Shown here piece by piece: positions 19,001-26,240 of a stretch of 54,776 nucleotides of DNA (positions are counted from its first letter, which is position 1; each line of letters begins with the position of its first letter). The notes below the pieces were generated by a model. The model was not told the DNA's origin. It made no database searches and saw only the letters and a list, made by a program, of their open reading frames with translations. Both the position numbers and the translations under genes were made by a program. Origin of the DNA: Chitinophagaceae bacterium (GTDB taxonomy: Bacteria > Bacteroidota > Bacteroidia > Chitinophagales > Chitinophagaceae); contig SCQT01000131.1 in the NCBI GenBank assembly GCA_004322015.1, positions 1-54,776 of the forward strand. Direction: 5' to 3'.

Positions 19001-20319
19001 GTATATTTTTAAATTTAGCGAAGCGGAAAAACATTCAGTTAAGCATTCGGACGGAAGATGCTTTATTGAAAGAATTGCATAGTGGGAATAACTATTTTTA
19101 TTTTGATGAAGATGTGGTAGAAAAAGTATTGACAAATTTGATTTCCAATGCTTTTAAATTCACTTCTGAAGGTGGTGAAGTGACGGTTTCCTTAGAACTT
19201 GCCGGAGACAGGCAAAAGTATGTGGCCCTCAGGGTGAGCGATAATGGAGATGAAATACCTGCAGATAAATTGCCCTTTGTGTTTGACCGTTTTTATCAGG
19301 CGGATGATTCTTCAAACAGAAAATTTGAAGGGAGCGGCATAGGCCTTGCCCTGGTAAAAGAGTTGATAGAGCTTCATGGAGGAAGAGTGATGGCAGAGAG
19401 CAACCGCGAGAAAGGAACTGTTTTTTCCTGCTGGTTTCCTTTTAATAAAAGAGTGATTGCGGTGGATAAAACGCCACCTGAAGCAAAGCCGGATAAAATA
19501 AAAATGACTATTGAAACCGAGCCCGTTATGAAAGGTGAAGAGGTAGCCGCAAACGGCAGTCCTACCATATTAGTAATAGAAGATAATCAGGACGTCAGGA
19601 AGTACATTTGTGATAAACTGGGTGATGATTACCGGATCAGGGAATGTAAAGATGGAAAAGAAGGATTGTTGGCCACATTTGAAGAAATACCCGACCTGGT
19701 AATAAGTGATGTGATGATGCCGGAAATGGACGGGTTTGAGTTGTGTAAGAAATTGAAAACAGATAATCGCACCAGCCACATACCCATTATACTGCTGACT
19801 GCAAGAGCCGAAGATGCGGATAAAATGCAGGGATTAACTACAGGTGCAGATGCGTACATGATCAAGCCGTTTAATACCCATGAATTGCAAATACGGATTA
19901 CCAAGCTTATTGAGCTGAGGAATAAGATGCGCGCTAAATTCAGTGAAAAATTAGCGGTGAAACCCAGCGAGATAGCTGTTTCCTCCTTTGACAGAGATTT
20001 CATTTCCAAACTGGAAAGCACTGCGGAAAAACACATGGATGAAGTGGATTTCACCGTAGAACAATTGAGCAGGGAAATGAATATGAGTGTTTCACAATTA
20101 AACCGGAAATTGAAAGCGATTATTAACCAAACATCTTCACAGTATATCACTTCTCTCAGGATGCAACGGGCTATGGATTTGTTAAAAAATAACGGTGGCA
20201 ACATTGCAGAAATATCATGGAAAACAGGTTATGAAGATCCCGGATATTTCAGTAAAGTATTTAAAGCCTATTACGGATTTCTTCCCTCGGAAAAAGAGAG
20301 ATTCAAGCCTGATGCCTGA
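16090..20319 (+). CDS. Hybrid two-component system protein (sensor kinase, receiver and AraC-type DNA-binding domain in one chain)
   Basis: This is a one-protein signal-transduction system spanning the inner membrane. Order in 1409 residues: N-terminal signal anchor (about 13-32), periplasmic two-part beta-propeller (Reg_prop repeats such as GFMWFGTMDGLDRFDGYEF), a Y_Y_Y domain (about 735-820), a transmembrane helix (about 838-855), a histidine kinase with His896 in SHEFRTPLTL, an ATPase domain with the GSGIGLALVKELIELHGG box, a receiver with Asp1207 in VISDVMMPEMDG and Lys in YMIKPF, and a C-terminal AraC helix-turn-helix (SREMNMSVSQLNRKLKAI, GYEDPGYFSKVFKAYYG). Such proteins usually control polysaccharide loci, but no SusC/SusD pair is present. 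Its last codons overlap the first copy of a direct-repeat element that recurs before the following genes, so these are its probable targets. Confidence 0.95.
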   Translation: MFDQIFKGIRRRCLVAGVLFFIGSLWVLPVFGQQTNLRFTNYTINNGLSEGTISSITQDHQGFMWFGTMDGLDRFDGYEFMVFRHDPFDSTSLSDNSITKLFMDSRSQLWVGTLHGGLNLFDPLDNRFIHFLDPSTGNEKDNGNYIRAVAEDTKGNLWMGTFGNGIYEFKFSSKKMRGLYLPEKIIHYTKQTGNDNGLGSNFINYIFSDKEDRLWVSSSDGPLQEVDINSDHIYFSTPRFSDLNPEITIKDQTVRYDFKNVICSKLKKPHPYIVYDMYEDENRNLWMAGNGGLYILKAKSDTLINIQPTLGPIHVKNVTLSVTQGMKSHIFWLGIWAGLGIFNTKNFTLQLIGHREGDNTSLLGGVISCIYKDRSGCVWLGTNGYGVSKYTPRSSLFNNQIYYSQNRDTSTKSFSVISILDTKKFLLLGTYDSLWIVNKSTGILSMVSGGLTTDDMVPADSGKIWLAGVDGLGLYDPENGKSVLFSPHIVSNGKEDNRVIKIFNEGHGDLWLLTTLAFCRFDLKTKTFTKYFYRKILLNQAYNFHGDIYQDDEGNFWLGTEVGLLYFDARKKAFKQYVNDPKDTSSLSFNNIECIVPDPKIAAKYLWIGTQGGGLNKFNLITKKFTRFTIKDGLPNNTINGILADDRGNLWISTNNGLSRFNPVNQTFHNYDIHEGFSSNEFNHGAYYKNDEGQFFFGNISGFNSFYPDSIQDNPYLPPVVFTDFRLFNNSVRAGINNSPLKEPITQTHSITLPYNDNLISFQVASMDYTEPEKNLYSYLIKGLSDHWIDLGHDRLITLGNLLPGHYVLEVKATNSDGIWSGEPVLMNIRITPPWWKTWWAYLCYAVILFVLIMLIREEELIRIRLRNRLQLERFEADKLKDVDRMKSRFFANISHEFRTPLTLIIGPLKDMLQGGSQEKFKAIIPAMYRNSQRLLQLVNQLLDLSKLDSGYYKINTTRTDIVSYVKQVTSIFLNLAKRKNIQLSIRTEDALLKELHSGNNYFYFDEDVVEKVLTNLISNAFKFTSEGGEVTVSLELAGDRQKYVALRVSDNGDEIPADKLPFVFDRFYQADDSSNRKFEGSGIGLALVKELIELHGGRVMAESNREKGTVFSCWFPFNKRVIAVDKTPPEAKPDKIKMTIETEPVMKGEEVAANGSPTILVIEDNQDVRKYICDKLGDDYRIRECKDGKEGLLATFEEIPDLVISDVMMPEMDGFELCKKLKTDNRTSHIPIILLTARAEDADKMQGLTTGADAYMIKPFNTHELQIRITKLIELRNKMRAKFSEKLAVKPSEIAVSSFDRDFISKLESTAEKHMDEVDFTVEQLSREMNMSVSQLNRKLKAIINQTSSQYITSLRMQRAMDLLKNNGGNIAEISWKTGYEDPGYFSKVFKAYYGFLPSEKERFKPDA

Positions 20320-20349
20320 TTTTTCCTATTTTATGCCTGATTTTTCCTG
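20312..20349 (+). promoter_or_regulatory. Direct-repeat element, copies 1 and 2 (putative operator)
   Basis: ATGCCTGATTTTTCCTA (20312-20328) and ATGCCTGATTTTTCCTG (20333-20349) start exactly 21 bp apart, two helical turns. Copy 1 overlaps the last codons of the regulator gene. Direct repeats at this spacing suit AraC-type DNA-binding domains. There is no -7 box at the expected distance behind copy 2, so this pair may act from further upstream on the promoter at 20445. Confidence 0.75.
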
Positions 20350-20384
20350 TAAGAAAATGTTCAGGTAAGAGAGTAAGTAAAAAA

Positions 20385-20452
20385 TTGATTGAAAATTGCC
20401 GGAAAATGCTTGTTTTTTCCTAACACCTTGTCTCACCTCCACCTTATCTTTG
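20385..20452 (+). promoter_or_regulatory. Promoter of the PepSY-like gene with element copy 3
   Basis: Element copy 3, ATGCTTGTTTTTTCCTA, lies at 20406-20422, with a degenerate copy (TTGATTGAAAATTGCC) 21 bp upstream at 20385. A good -7 box, TATCTTTG, lies at 20445-20452. The distance from the end of the element to the -7 box (22 bp between) is identical to that in the promoter at 21206-21273. The ATG of the gene is at 20600, giving an untranslated leader of roughly 140 nt. Confidence 0.75.
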
Positions 20453-20599
20453 AGGCGTTATCTGATAAAGCCAGACTTTCGAAAGAATTCGGGCTATCCG
20501 GATGAAGAACCTCTCTGCCAGCAGGCCTGCGATCAAAAAGTTCTCAGTATAAATCCATTGTTCATTATAAATTTTTTATTCATCTCAAAATTCCCCAAA

Positions 20600-21088
20600 A
20601 TGAAAAAATCCATCGTAATGTCTGCAGCAGCCATCATATCGGCTATGACACTCAGCTTTACCGGTTCCTATGCTGCCAATGGCCGGAAAACAGCTCCTAC
20701 ACATTCTAAAGCTATGATTACCGTTCATCGGGATTTTCCACAAGTGCAAAATGTAACATGGCTTAAAGAAGGGAAAGATCAGATTGCCCTGTTTACTGTG
20801 GAAGACAGGCATATGCAATTCACCTTTAATGGAAACGGCAACTTGGAATCTACCATGATCACCACTTGTAATGCATGGTATCTGCCTTTTGAATTACAGA
20901 CTTCCTTAAGTAAAAAGTATCCGGGCTATGTTCCGAAAACTATTTCGGAATACATTGGTCCCAACGCTCATACTTTTTATGTTTTATTGAAGAAGAAGCA
21001 GGAAAAGGAGGTAACGTGGATGAGAGTGAAGGCTGATGAAGATGGAAATGCTATTGAAGTTATCCAGCAGTTGCATCAAAATGTCTGA
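20600..21088 (+). CDS. Small exported PepSY-like protein
   Basis: The protein of 162 residues begins with a clear signal peptide (MKKSIVMSAAAIISAMTLSF, cleavage after SYA) and is therefore periplasmic or secreted. The rest looks like the PepSY-like / beta-lactamase-inhibitor-like fold common in Bacteroidota: HRDFPQVQNVTWLKEG, FTVEDRHMQFTFNGNGNLES and LSKKYPGYVPKTISEY, giving two strand-helix units. Function in this family is unknown. I chose the ATG at 20600 because an earlier in-frame ATG at 20406 lies inside the promoter element and before the -7 box. It is the first gene after the hybrid regulator, carries the element in its promoter and ends at a terminator, so it is likely a strongly regulated single-gene transcript. 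Confidence 0.8.
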   Translation: MKKSIVMSAAAIISAMTLSFTGSYAANGRKTAPTHSKAMITVHRDFPQVQNVTWLKEGKDQIALFTVEDRHMQFTFNGNGNLESTMITTCNAWYLPFELQTSLSKKYPGYVPKTISEYIGPNAHTFYVLLKKKQEKEVTWMRVKADEDGNAIEVIQQLHQNV

Positions 21089-21121
21089 TAACGAACTTTA
21101 CCCATTGTTTGCTTTCTCACA

Positions 21122-21187
21122 AATCTCCCTCTCCGGAGATTGAGTTTTGGTTGATAAAAGGACCCCGCACTTATATGCGGGGTTTTT
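21122..21187 (+). terminator. Terminator after the PepSY-like gene
   Basis: A first hairpin AATCTCC / GGAGATT (21122-21141) is followed by a strong one, CCCCGCA / TGCGGGG (21163-21182), and five T. This ends the transcript just before element copies 4 and 5, so those belong to the next promoter. Confidence 0.85.
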
Positions 21188-21205
21188 CTGTTCATATCTT
21201 CAAAA

Positions 21206-21273
21206 ATGCCTGATTTTTCCTATAAAATGCCTGATTTTTCCTAACAACCCGTCCCTTGCGGCCGGTATATTTG
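21206..21273 (+). promoter_or_regulatory. Promoter of the membrane/cAMP gene cluster with element copies 4 and 5
   Basis: Two identical copies of ATGCCTGATTTTTCCTA at 21206-21222 and 21227-21243 start 21 bp apart. The -7 box TATATTTG is at 21266-21273, with 22 bp between the second copy and the box, exactly as in the promoter at 20385-20452; in both, the element continues into CCTAACA. There is no recognisable -33 box, which fits an activator-dependent promoter. The first intact gene downstream is the FAD oxidoreductase at 21749. Confidence 0.8.
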
Positions 21274-21350
21274 TAGAGAACGGGATTATTTTCTTTAGTG
21301 GCAATCAGCCTTTCCTTTGGAAACCTTCCATCAACCTTAACTTATTTTTT

Positions 21351-21737
21351 ATGTGCCGTTATTTTCCCAGGCTGACATCTTTCAGTTCTATTTTACGGAC
21401 ATTCCTTTTTTTAATAACTAATTTTCTTAAAAAGGGTAATAATGCCTTAGCGGCTGCCATTGAAATGCAACAAGCGGTTCGGGAGGTCAACCGGCAACGG
21501 GGGACCTTTCCCGTCCGGATCAGTATTGGAATGCATACCGGTCTGCTCACTATGGGAATTACAGGCGATGAAAACCGCCCGGATGCCTGCACCATTTCCG
21601 ATACAGTCAATACTGCTTCCGGATTAGAGAGCCTGACCAGGCATTTTAAAGCGGATGTCCTGATCAGTGAAAACTGCCTCAGCAAATCAATGATAAAGGG
21701 AAATTTTATTCGAACTAATAATTCTTCATCCAAATAA
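21351..21737 (+). pseudogene. Remnant of a class III nucleotide cyclase
   Basis: Residues about 30-110 of this 128-residue frame clearly derive from the C-terminal half of a class III adenylate/guanylate cyclase domain: AAAIEMQQAVREVN, VRISIGMHTGLLTMGITGDE and ATISDT-like CTISDTVNTASGLESLTRHF. The front half of the domain, with both metal-binding aspartates, is missing, and the Arg normally found in NTASRLE is Gly (Ser90-Gly91). The first 30 residues and the Ser-rich end do not look like the family. The product cannot be an active cyclase. It is of a different cyclase subgroup from the two intact cyclases downstream. It lies just after the regulated promoter, so it is probably transcribed as leader of the FAD gene, 11 bp away. 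Confidence 0.65.
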
Positions 21738-21748
21738 ACTAAAATTTT

Positions 21749-23488
21749 ATGAATCCGAGCGTCATTATTATGGGAGGCGGCGTAGCTGGAATGAGTGCCG
21801 CGCATGAATTGGTGGAGAGAGGGTTTAAGGTGACCGTTTTTGAGAAACAAAAGGAAATTCCCGGCGGGAAAGCCCGTTCTGTTCCTGTACCTGATTCTGC
21901 AACTGATGGAAGATTGCCACTGCCGGGCGAGCATGGTTTTCGCTTTTTCCCCGGTTTTTACAGGCATGTAACCGATACAATGAAACGCATTCCCTACCAG
22001 AATCCGGTAACGAAGCGATTTAATAAAACGGGTGTTTATGATAATCTGGTTGATTGCCCTAAAATGATGCTGGCACGTTTTGGCAAGGCTCCTCTCGCAA
22101 TGTTTGATCATTTTCCCAAATCCTTGGAGGACGTAAATAAAATGCTGGCGATAAAATATGGAGATAGCGGGCTTAGCGAGGAAGAAAAGCAACTGATTGC
22201 GATGAAAATATGGCAATTAATGACCAGTTGTGAAGATCGCAGGTTGAACGAATATGAACATGTAGGGTGGTGGGAATTTACTGATGCCAACAATCAAAGC
22301 AAAAGCTATCAGATGCTCTTTGCACAGGGATTAACCAGAACACTGGTGGCCGCTAAGGCAAAAGCAGCCAGTACAAAAACGGGGGGAACCATCTTTTTGC
22401 AATTATTATTTGATATGATTAATCCGGAAAAGCAGACCGATCGGGTATTATGCGGACCGACGAATGAGGTGTGGCTGCTCCCATGGCTGGAATACCTGCA
22501 GAATAAAGGAGTGGATTACAGGTTTGGCTGTGAGGTGGTAGAAATGTCTTGTGAAAAACGCAGGCTTTCAGGGGTCTGGGTTTCCAAAGATGGGGAGGTA
22601 AAGGAAAAATTTACCGCCGATTATTACGTCTGTGCTGTGCCGGTAGAAAGGGCGGCAAAGCTCATTTCCAAAGAGATTTTAGATATTGATCCCTGTCTGG
22701 AGGGAATTCAAAAACTGGCTCCGAGTGTCGCATGGATGAATGGTATCCAATTTTACCTGAAAAGAGAATTAGATATTGTACAAGGACATATCATCTTGTC
22801 TGATTCCCCCTGGGCGCTGACTGCCATTTCACAAATACAGTTTTGGAAGGATTTTGATATAACTAAATACGGGAACGGGGAAGTAAAAGCTATTATATCG
22901 GTAGATGTTTCTGATTGGGACACTCCCGGCGTAATTCAGTATAAAGATGAAAACGGGAAAGTATATTATAAAGCGGCGAAAGATTGTACAAAGCAGGAAG
23001 TCTTTAATGATATTTGGGAACAGATCAAGATGAGCTTTAATGTGGATGGGGCTAAAGTTTTTGAAGATGAAGATATTTATATGATTCATTTGGATGGAGA
23101 TATTCAATTTGGATCTAACAGGGTGGTAGGGGATGAAGAACCCTTGCTTGTCAATCAAACCTATACCTGGGATCTGCGTCCCGAACCTTATACAGATCTG
23201 CCTAATTTGTTTTTCGCCTCTGATTATGTACAGACTTATACTGATCTGGCGACGATGGAAGGGGCTAATGAAGCTGCCAGACGGGCGGTTAACTGCATCA
23301 TAGACGAAAGTGGTGTGGATGTCCCTAAATGTAAGATTTGGAAATTGCGTGAACCGGATCTTCTGTTGTATTATAAAGCTTTGGACAATAAACGGTATGA
23401 CGAGGGTCTTCCATGGAAATATGACAGGCCCTTTTTTGCAAGTATTTTAAGTTGGATTTATAAGGTGATGACAAAGGTTATAAAATAA
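21749..23488 (+). CDS. FAD-dependent oxidoreductase of the phytoene desaturase / hydroxysqualene dehydroxylase type
   Basis: The 579-residue protein is a flavin amine-oxidase-superfamily enzyme. The FAD-binding Rossmann motif is at the N-terminus (IIMGGGVAGMSAAHEL, with Glu in VFEKQKEIPGGKA), and the C-terminal FAD motif is seen as NLFFASDYVQTYTDLATMEGANEAAR near residue 490-515. The loop GEHGFRFFPGFYRHVTDTM and the overall length resemble carotenoid desaturases, CrtU-like proteins and hydroxysqualene dehydroxylases, so a hydrophobic isoprenoid substrate is likely but not proven. The C-terminal hydrophobic segment FASILSWIYKVMTKVIK may anchor it to the membrane. It is followed after 11 bp by a polytopic membrane protein and leads a tightly packed run. 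Confidence 0.8.
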   Translation: MNPSVIIMGGGVAGMSAAHELVERGFKVTVFEKQKEIPGGKARSVPVPDSATDGRLPLPGEHGFRFFPGFYRHVTDTMKRIPYQNPVTKRFNKTGVYDNLVDCPKMMLARFGKAPLAMFDHFPKSLEDVNKMLAIKYGDSGLSEEEKQLIAMKIWQLMTSCEDRRLNEYEHVGWWEFTDANNQSKSYQMLFAQGLTRTLVAAKAKAASTKTGGTIFLQLLFDMINPEKQTDRVLCGPTNEVWLLPWLEYLQNKGVDYRFGCEVVEMSCEKRRLSGVWVSKDGEVKEKFTADYYVCAVPVERAAKLISKEILDIDPCLEGIQKLAPSVAWMNGIQFYLKRELDIVQGHIILSDSPWALTAISQIQFWKDFDITKYGNGEVKAIISVDVSDWDTPGVIQYKDENGKVYYKAAKDCTKQEVFNDIWEQIKMSFNVDGAKVFEDEDIYMIHLDGDIQFGSNRVVGDEEPLLVNQTYTWDLRPEPYTDLPNLFFASDYVQTYTDLATMEGANEAARRAVNCIIDESGVDVPKCKIWKLREPDLLLYYKALDNKRYDEGLPWKYDRPFFASILSWIYKVMTKVIK

Positions 23489-23499
23489 TATTTTTCTCT

Positions 23500-24183
23500 A
23501 TGCCATTAGCTATTGCCCATACTATCAGAAAGATCGAATTTTGGTTCATGCTGGCTACCTTAGCCATTGTGCTTGCAGTGGGCTTTATAAGTGATCTGTT
23601 TAGCCTGGGCTGGAAGTCTGGATGGGCGTTGGCTGTAGGGATGTATTTTATTATCCTTGTTTTTGCTTTTATCACTGCTGATAACTTTTTGAAAAAGCTG
23701 TTGATCTTCGGACTCACAGCCGGCATTGTGGAACTGTTGGCCGATGCCTGGCTGGTGCATTTTACGGGTACACTGGTATATACCCGGGGAGAGCCGATGA
23801 TTGCCCTTTCTCCACAATACATGCCATTCGCGTGGGCAGTCATTCTGATACAGGTTGGGTATATCGGATGGCTAATCGGTGGAATAGAGAAGATCTCTGT
23901 TACGATATTAATCACGGCTGTTTTGGGCTTCGCAGTGATACCTTTATTTGAGTTTTGGGCTAAGGGTGCAGGATGGTGGTATTATAGGAATACACCTTTG
24001 TTTATGGAAACTACTCCTTATTTTATTGCATTCGGCGAAGCATTATTGTGCGCCGTACTTCCCTTATTTTTTAAGATTATTATTAAAAGAGGAGTGCTGT
24101 TTGCAATCTTGTTTGGGGTTTTAGAAGGCTTGTGGATATGGGTTGCTTACTTTTTGTTTTATAAGCTATTTCAATTTTTATAA
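23500..24183 (+). CDS. Polytopic membrane protein of unknown function
   Basis: The 227-residue protein has about seven predicted membrane helices and no signal peptide. Conserved-looking polar residues sit at membrane borders: ELLADAWLVHFTGTLVY, LSPQYMPFAWAV, FEFWAKGAGWWYYRN and GEALLCAVLP. The acidic residues buried between aromatic ones recall small integral-membrane isoprenoid enzymes such as CruF/lycopene-cyclase-like proteins, which also tend to sit next to FAD desaturases; this is a resemblance in style, not an assignment. It is 11 bp behind the FAD enzyme and 9 bp ahead of the first cyclase, so it is co-transcribed with both. A partner or second enzyme of the FAD oxidoreductase is my best guess. 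Confidence 0.75.
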   Translation: MPLAIAHTIRKIEFWFMLATLAIVLAVGFISDLFSLGWKSGWALAVGMYFIILVFAFITADNFLKKLLIFGLTAGIVELLADAWLVHFTGTLVYTRGEPMIALSPQYMPFAWAVILIQVGYIGWLIGGIEKISVTILITAVLGFAVIPLFEFWAKGAGWWYYRNTPLFMETTPYFIAFGEALLCAVLPLFFKIIIKRGVLFAILFGVLEGLWIWVAYFLFYKLFQFL

Positions 24184-24192
24184 AAACAGTCC

Positions 24193-25455
24193 ATGTTTAG
24201 CAAATTGGTTATGTATTTTGTTCCGTCTGGTATAGACAGGGATCCGGAAGATTTAAGAAAGTATAAGCTTATTATTTCTACTATCATCATTACTTTTCTT
24301 TTCTTGCTGGAATATTTAGTATTATGCTGGATTATCAGGTTCCCCATAGCTATATTAGTACATGCTTTGGTCATGCTGTGGTTCCTTCCCGTACTCTTTA
24401 TGATCCGGAATGGAATGAACAAAACGACTGCATCCAATCTCTATATCCTTGCCGGTGTCATAGATATTAATGTATCCATCTACTTTTCCGGTGGGATGTA
24501 TTCTCCGGTGATCCCTTTTCTTGCTTCTTCACCTATTGTGGCATTACTGCTTGCCGGGAAACCCAGTGGTTTTTTCTGGATGTCGGTAAACACGCTATGC
24601 GCAGTTGCTTTTTGCATCATGAGTTATTTTCACTTTCCTTTTCCGGATGATTATGATTTAAACAGAAAAACGGTTTTTTTTCTATTATGTTTTATCGGCA
24701 TCATCCAGCTTATTTTTATCCTTTCACTCGTTTTTGAAAATGGTAAAAATGCGGCATTGAATAAGCTTGCAGAACGGAATAAGATGATCGTGGCTGAAAA
24801 ACAGAAATCTGAAATGTTATTATTAAATATTCTGCCGGAAGAGATTTCCAACGAATTGAAACAAACCGGCAAAACCAGGGCGCACAGTTATGATATGGCT
24901 ACCGTGATGTTCTCTGATTTTGTAAATTTTACCAGTATAGGAGAAAAGCTGACACCTGAAGAATTAGTTTCTGCCATTGCAGAGTATTTTGAGACCTTCG
25001 ATCATATTATAGAAAGATATGGGATAGAGAAAATTAAAACGGTAGGCGACGCCTATATCTGCGCATCGGGATTGCCTATCCCCACCACCGATAATGCACT
25101 TATTATGATTCGGGTAGCTTTTGATTTTTTAAAGGCTATGGAAGAATTGAATGAAAAAAGGCATATCAGGGGACATGTCGTTTTCAACATTCGGATTGGT
25201 ATCAATACCGGTCCTTTAGTCGCAGGAGTAGTAGGTATTAAAAAGTTTGCCTATGATATTTGGGGAGATACGGTCAATACGGCGGCCAGACTTCAGGAGA
25301 AAGGCGAAGCGGGGAGGATCAATATTTCAGGCAGTACCTATGATCTGATTAAACAAATATTTCCCTGTACTTATCGTGGCAAAATAGAAGCAAAAAATAA
25401 GGGGCAGATTGATATGTATTTTGTCGAAGGACTGCGGCAGAATGTATTGGTTTAG
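24193..25455 (+). CDS. Membrane-bound class III adenylate cyclase, copy 1
   Basis: The 420-residue protein predicts synthesis of cAMP from ATP at the inner membrane. About six N-terminal helices (residues 25-185) are followed by a short linker helix (NAALNKLAERNKMIVAEKQK, ILPEEISNEL) and a class III cyclase domain. Metal-binding Asp242 (FSDFVNFT) and Asp286 (TVGDAY), the adenine-selecting Lys/Asp pair (KIKTVGD and AYDIWGD) and the transition-state Asn/Arg (NTAARLQ) are all present, so it should be active and make cAMP rather than cGMP. The membrane part resembles sensory domains and has no match I can name. From the linker on, the sequence is nearly identical to that of the second cyclase at 26224. 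Confidence 0.93.
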   Translation: MFSKLVMYFVPSGIDRDPEDLRKYKLIISTIIITFLFLLEYLVLCWIIRFPIAILVHALVMLWFLPVLFMIRNGMNKTTASNLYILAGVIDINVSIYFSGGMYSPVIPFLASSPIVALLLAGKPSGFFWMSVNTLCAVAFCIMSYFHFPFPDDYDLNRKTVFFLLCFIGIIQLIFILSLVFENGKNAALNKLAERNKMIVAEKQKSEMLLLNILPEEISNELKQTGKTRAHSYDMATVMFSDFVNFTSIGEKLTPEELVSAIAEYFETFDHIIERYGIEKIKTVGDAYICASGLPIPTTDNALIMIRVAFDFLKAMEELNEKRHIRGHVVFNIRIGINTGPLVAGVVGIKKFAYDIWGDTVNTAARLQEKGEAGRINISGSTYDLIKQIFPCTYRGKIEAKNKGQIDMYFVEGLRQNVLV

Positions 25456-25553
25456 TGATAAGGTGTAAGATTGAACAAATGCTTTTGAGTCCAATGGACA
25501 TTAAGATGGTGGATGGGATCATTCCATGAAATATTAAAATCTTCTTTTCTGAT

Positions 25554-26240
25554 ATGACCATTTTCGAATATTTCAGATCACCGCATCCTTGGTTTGATAC
25601 CGGTAACTATGCGCCTTACCAGATAGTTTTATTCCTTACAGGCGCTCTGTTATGGGTGGGAGTTTATGTTGATACGATCAAAAGTATTACAAAAAAACGC
25701 ACACTCAATATTCCTTTAATAGCTATTTGCCTTAATTTTGGCTTTGAGGTGACCACTTCATTCACTTTCGTTCCTGATATGGGTAATGTTTTGGTCATGG
25801 CTTACTGGGCGTGGATGATACTGGATATCTTTATTGTTATTTCCATGTTTAAATATGGATACAAGCAGATCAGAATTAACTATATTCTTAAAAATCTGAC
25901 ATCATTCCTGATATTGGGGCTTTTAGCCGGCTTTTTTACCCAATTCTTTTTTATTCACAGGTATGATCTGCCGATGGCGCCCCTGGCAGGGTATATGATC
26001 AATTTGGTCATGTCTGTTTGTTTTATCTATCTGGTTTTTATTCCCGGTTATGAAGGTAATTCATTAGTGACGGCCTGGGCAAAATTTCTTGGTACAGGAC
26101 TCATCAGCATTATGTTTTTTACTAAATATCCGGACAATAACTTTCTGACATCTTTATATGTCTTTACCGCAATTTTTGACATCTCGTATATTTATTTGTT
26201 ATATAAAGTAAAAATTACCTTGCGTGAAAAAGCGCATTAA
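25554..26240 (+). CDS. Pyr4-like transmembrane terpene cyclase
   Basis: The 228-residue protein has seven predicted membrane helices. It resembles the transmembrane terpene cyclases known from fungal meroterpenoid pathways (Pyr4) and from bacteria (DmtA1): the motif NIPLIAICLNFGFEVTTSF puts Glu65 where Pyr4 has its essential Glu63, MAYWAWMILDIFIVISMFKYG matches the next conserved helix, and Asp209 in the last helix (FTAIFDISYIYLLY) corresponds to the essential Asp218. Such enzymes protonate an epoxide or double bond of a prenyl chain inside the membrane and start ring closure. It lies 98 bp behind cyclase 1, and its last 17 bp overlap the start of cyclase 2. The family call is from motif and topology only. 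Confidence 0.7.
   Translation: MTIFEYFRSPHPWFDTGNYAPYQIVLFLTGALLWVGVYVDTIKSITKKRTLNIPLIAICLNFGFEVTTSFTFVPDMGNVLVMAYWAWMILDIFIVISMFKYGYKQIRINYILKNLTSFLILGLLAGFFTQFFFIHRYDLPMAPLAGYMINLVMSVCFIYLVFIPGYEGNSLVTAWAKFLGTGLISIMFFTKYPDNNFLTSLYVFTAIFDISYIYLLYKVKITLREKAH

Noticed and set aside
16090-20319. Hybrid regulator as part of a polysaccharide utilisation locus
   Set aside because: No SusC/SusD pair or glycoside hydrolase lies next to it; the element-bearing promoters lead to other kinds of genes.
21359-22216. Long minus-strand open frame across the cyclase remnant and the FAD gene
   Set aside because: It is a shadow of the plus-strand FAD enzyme, whose motifs are intact; its translation shows no family features.
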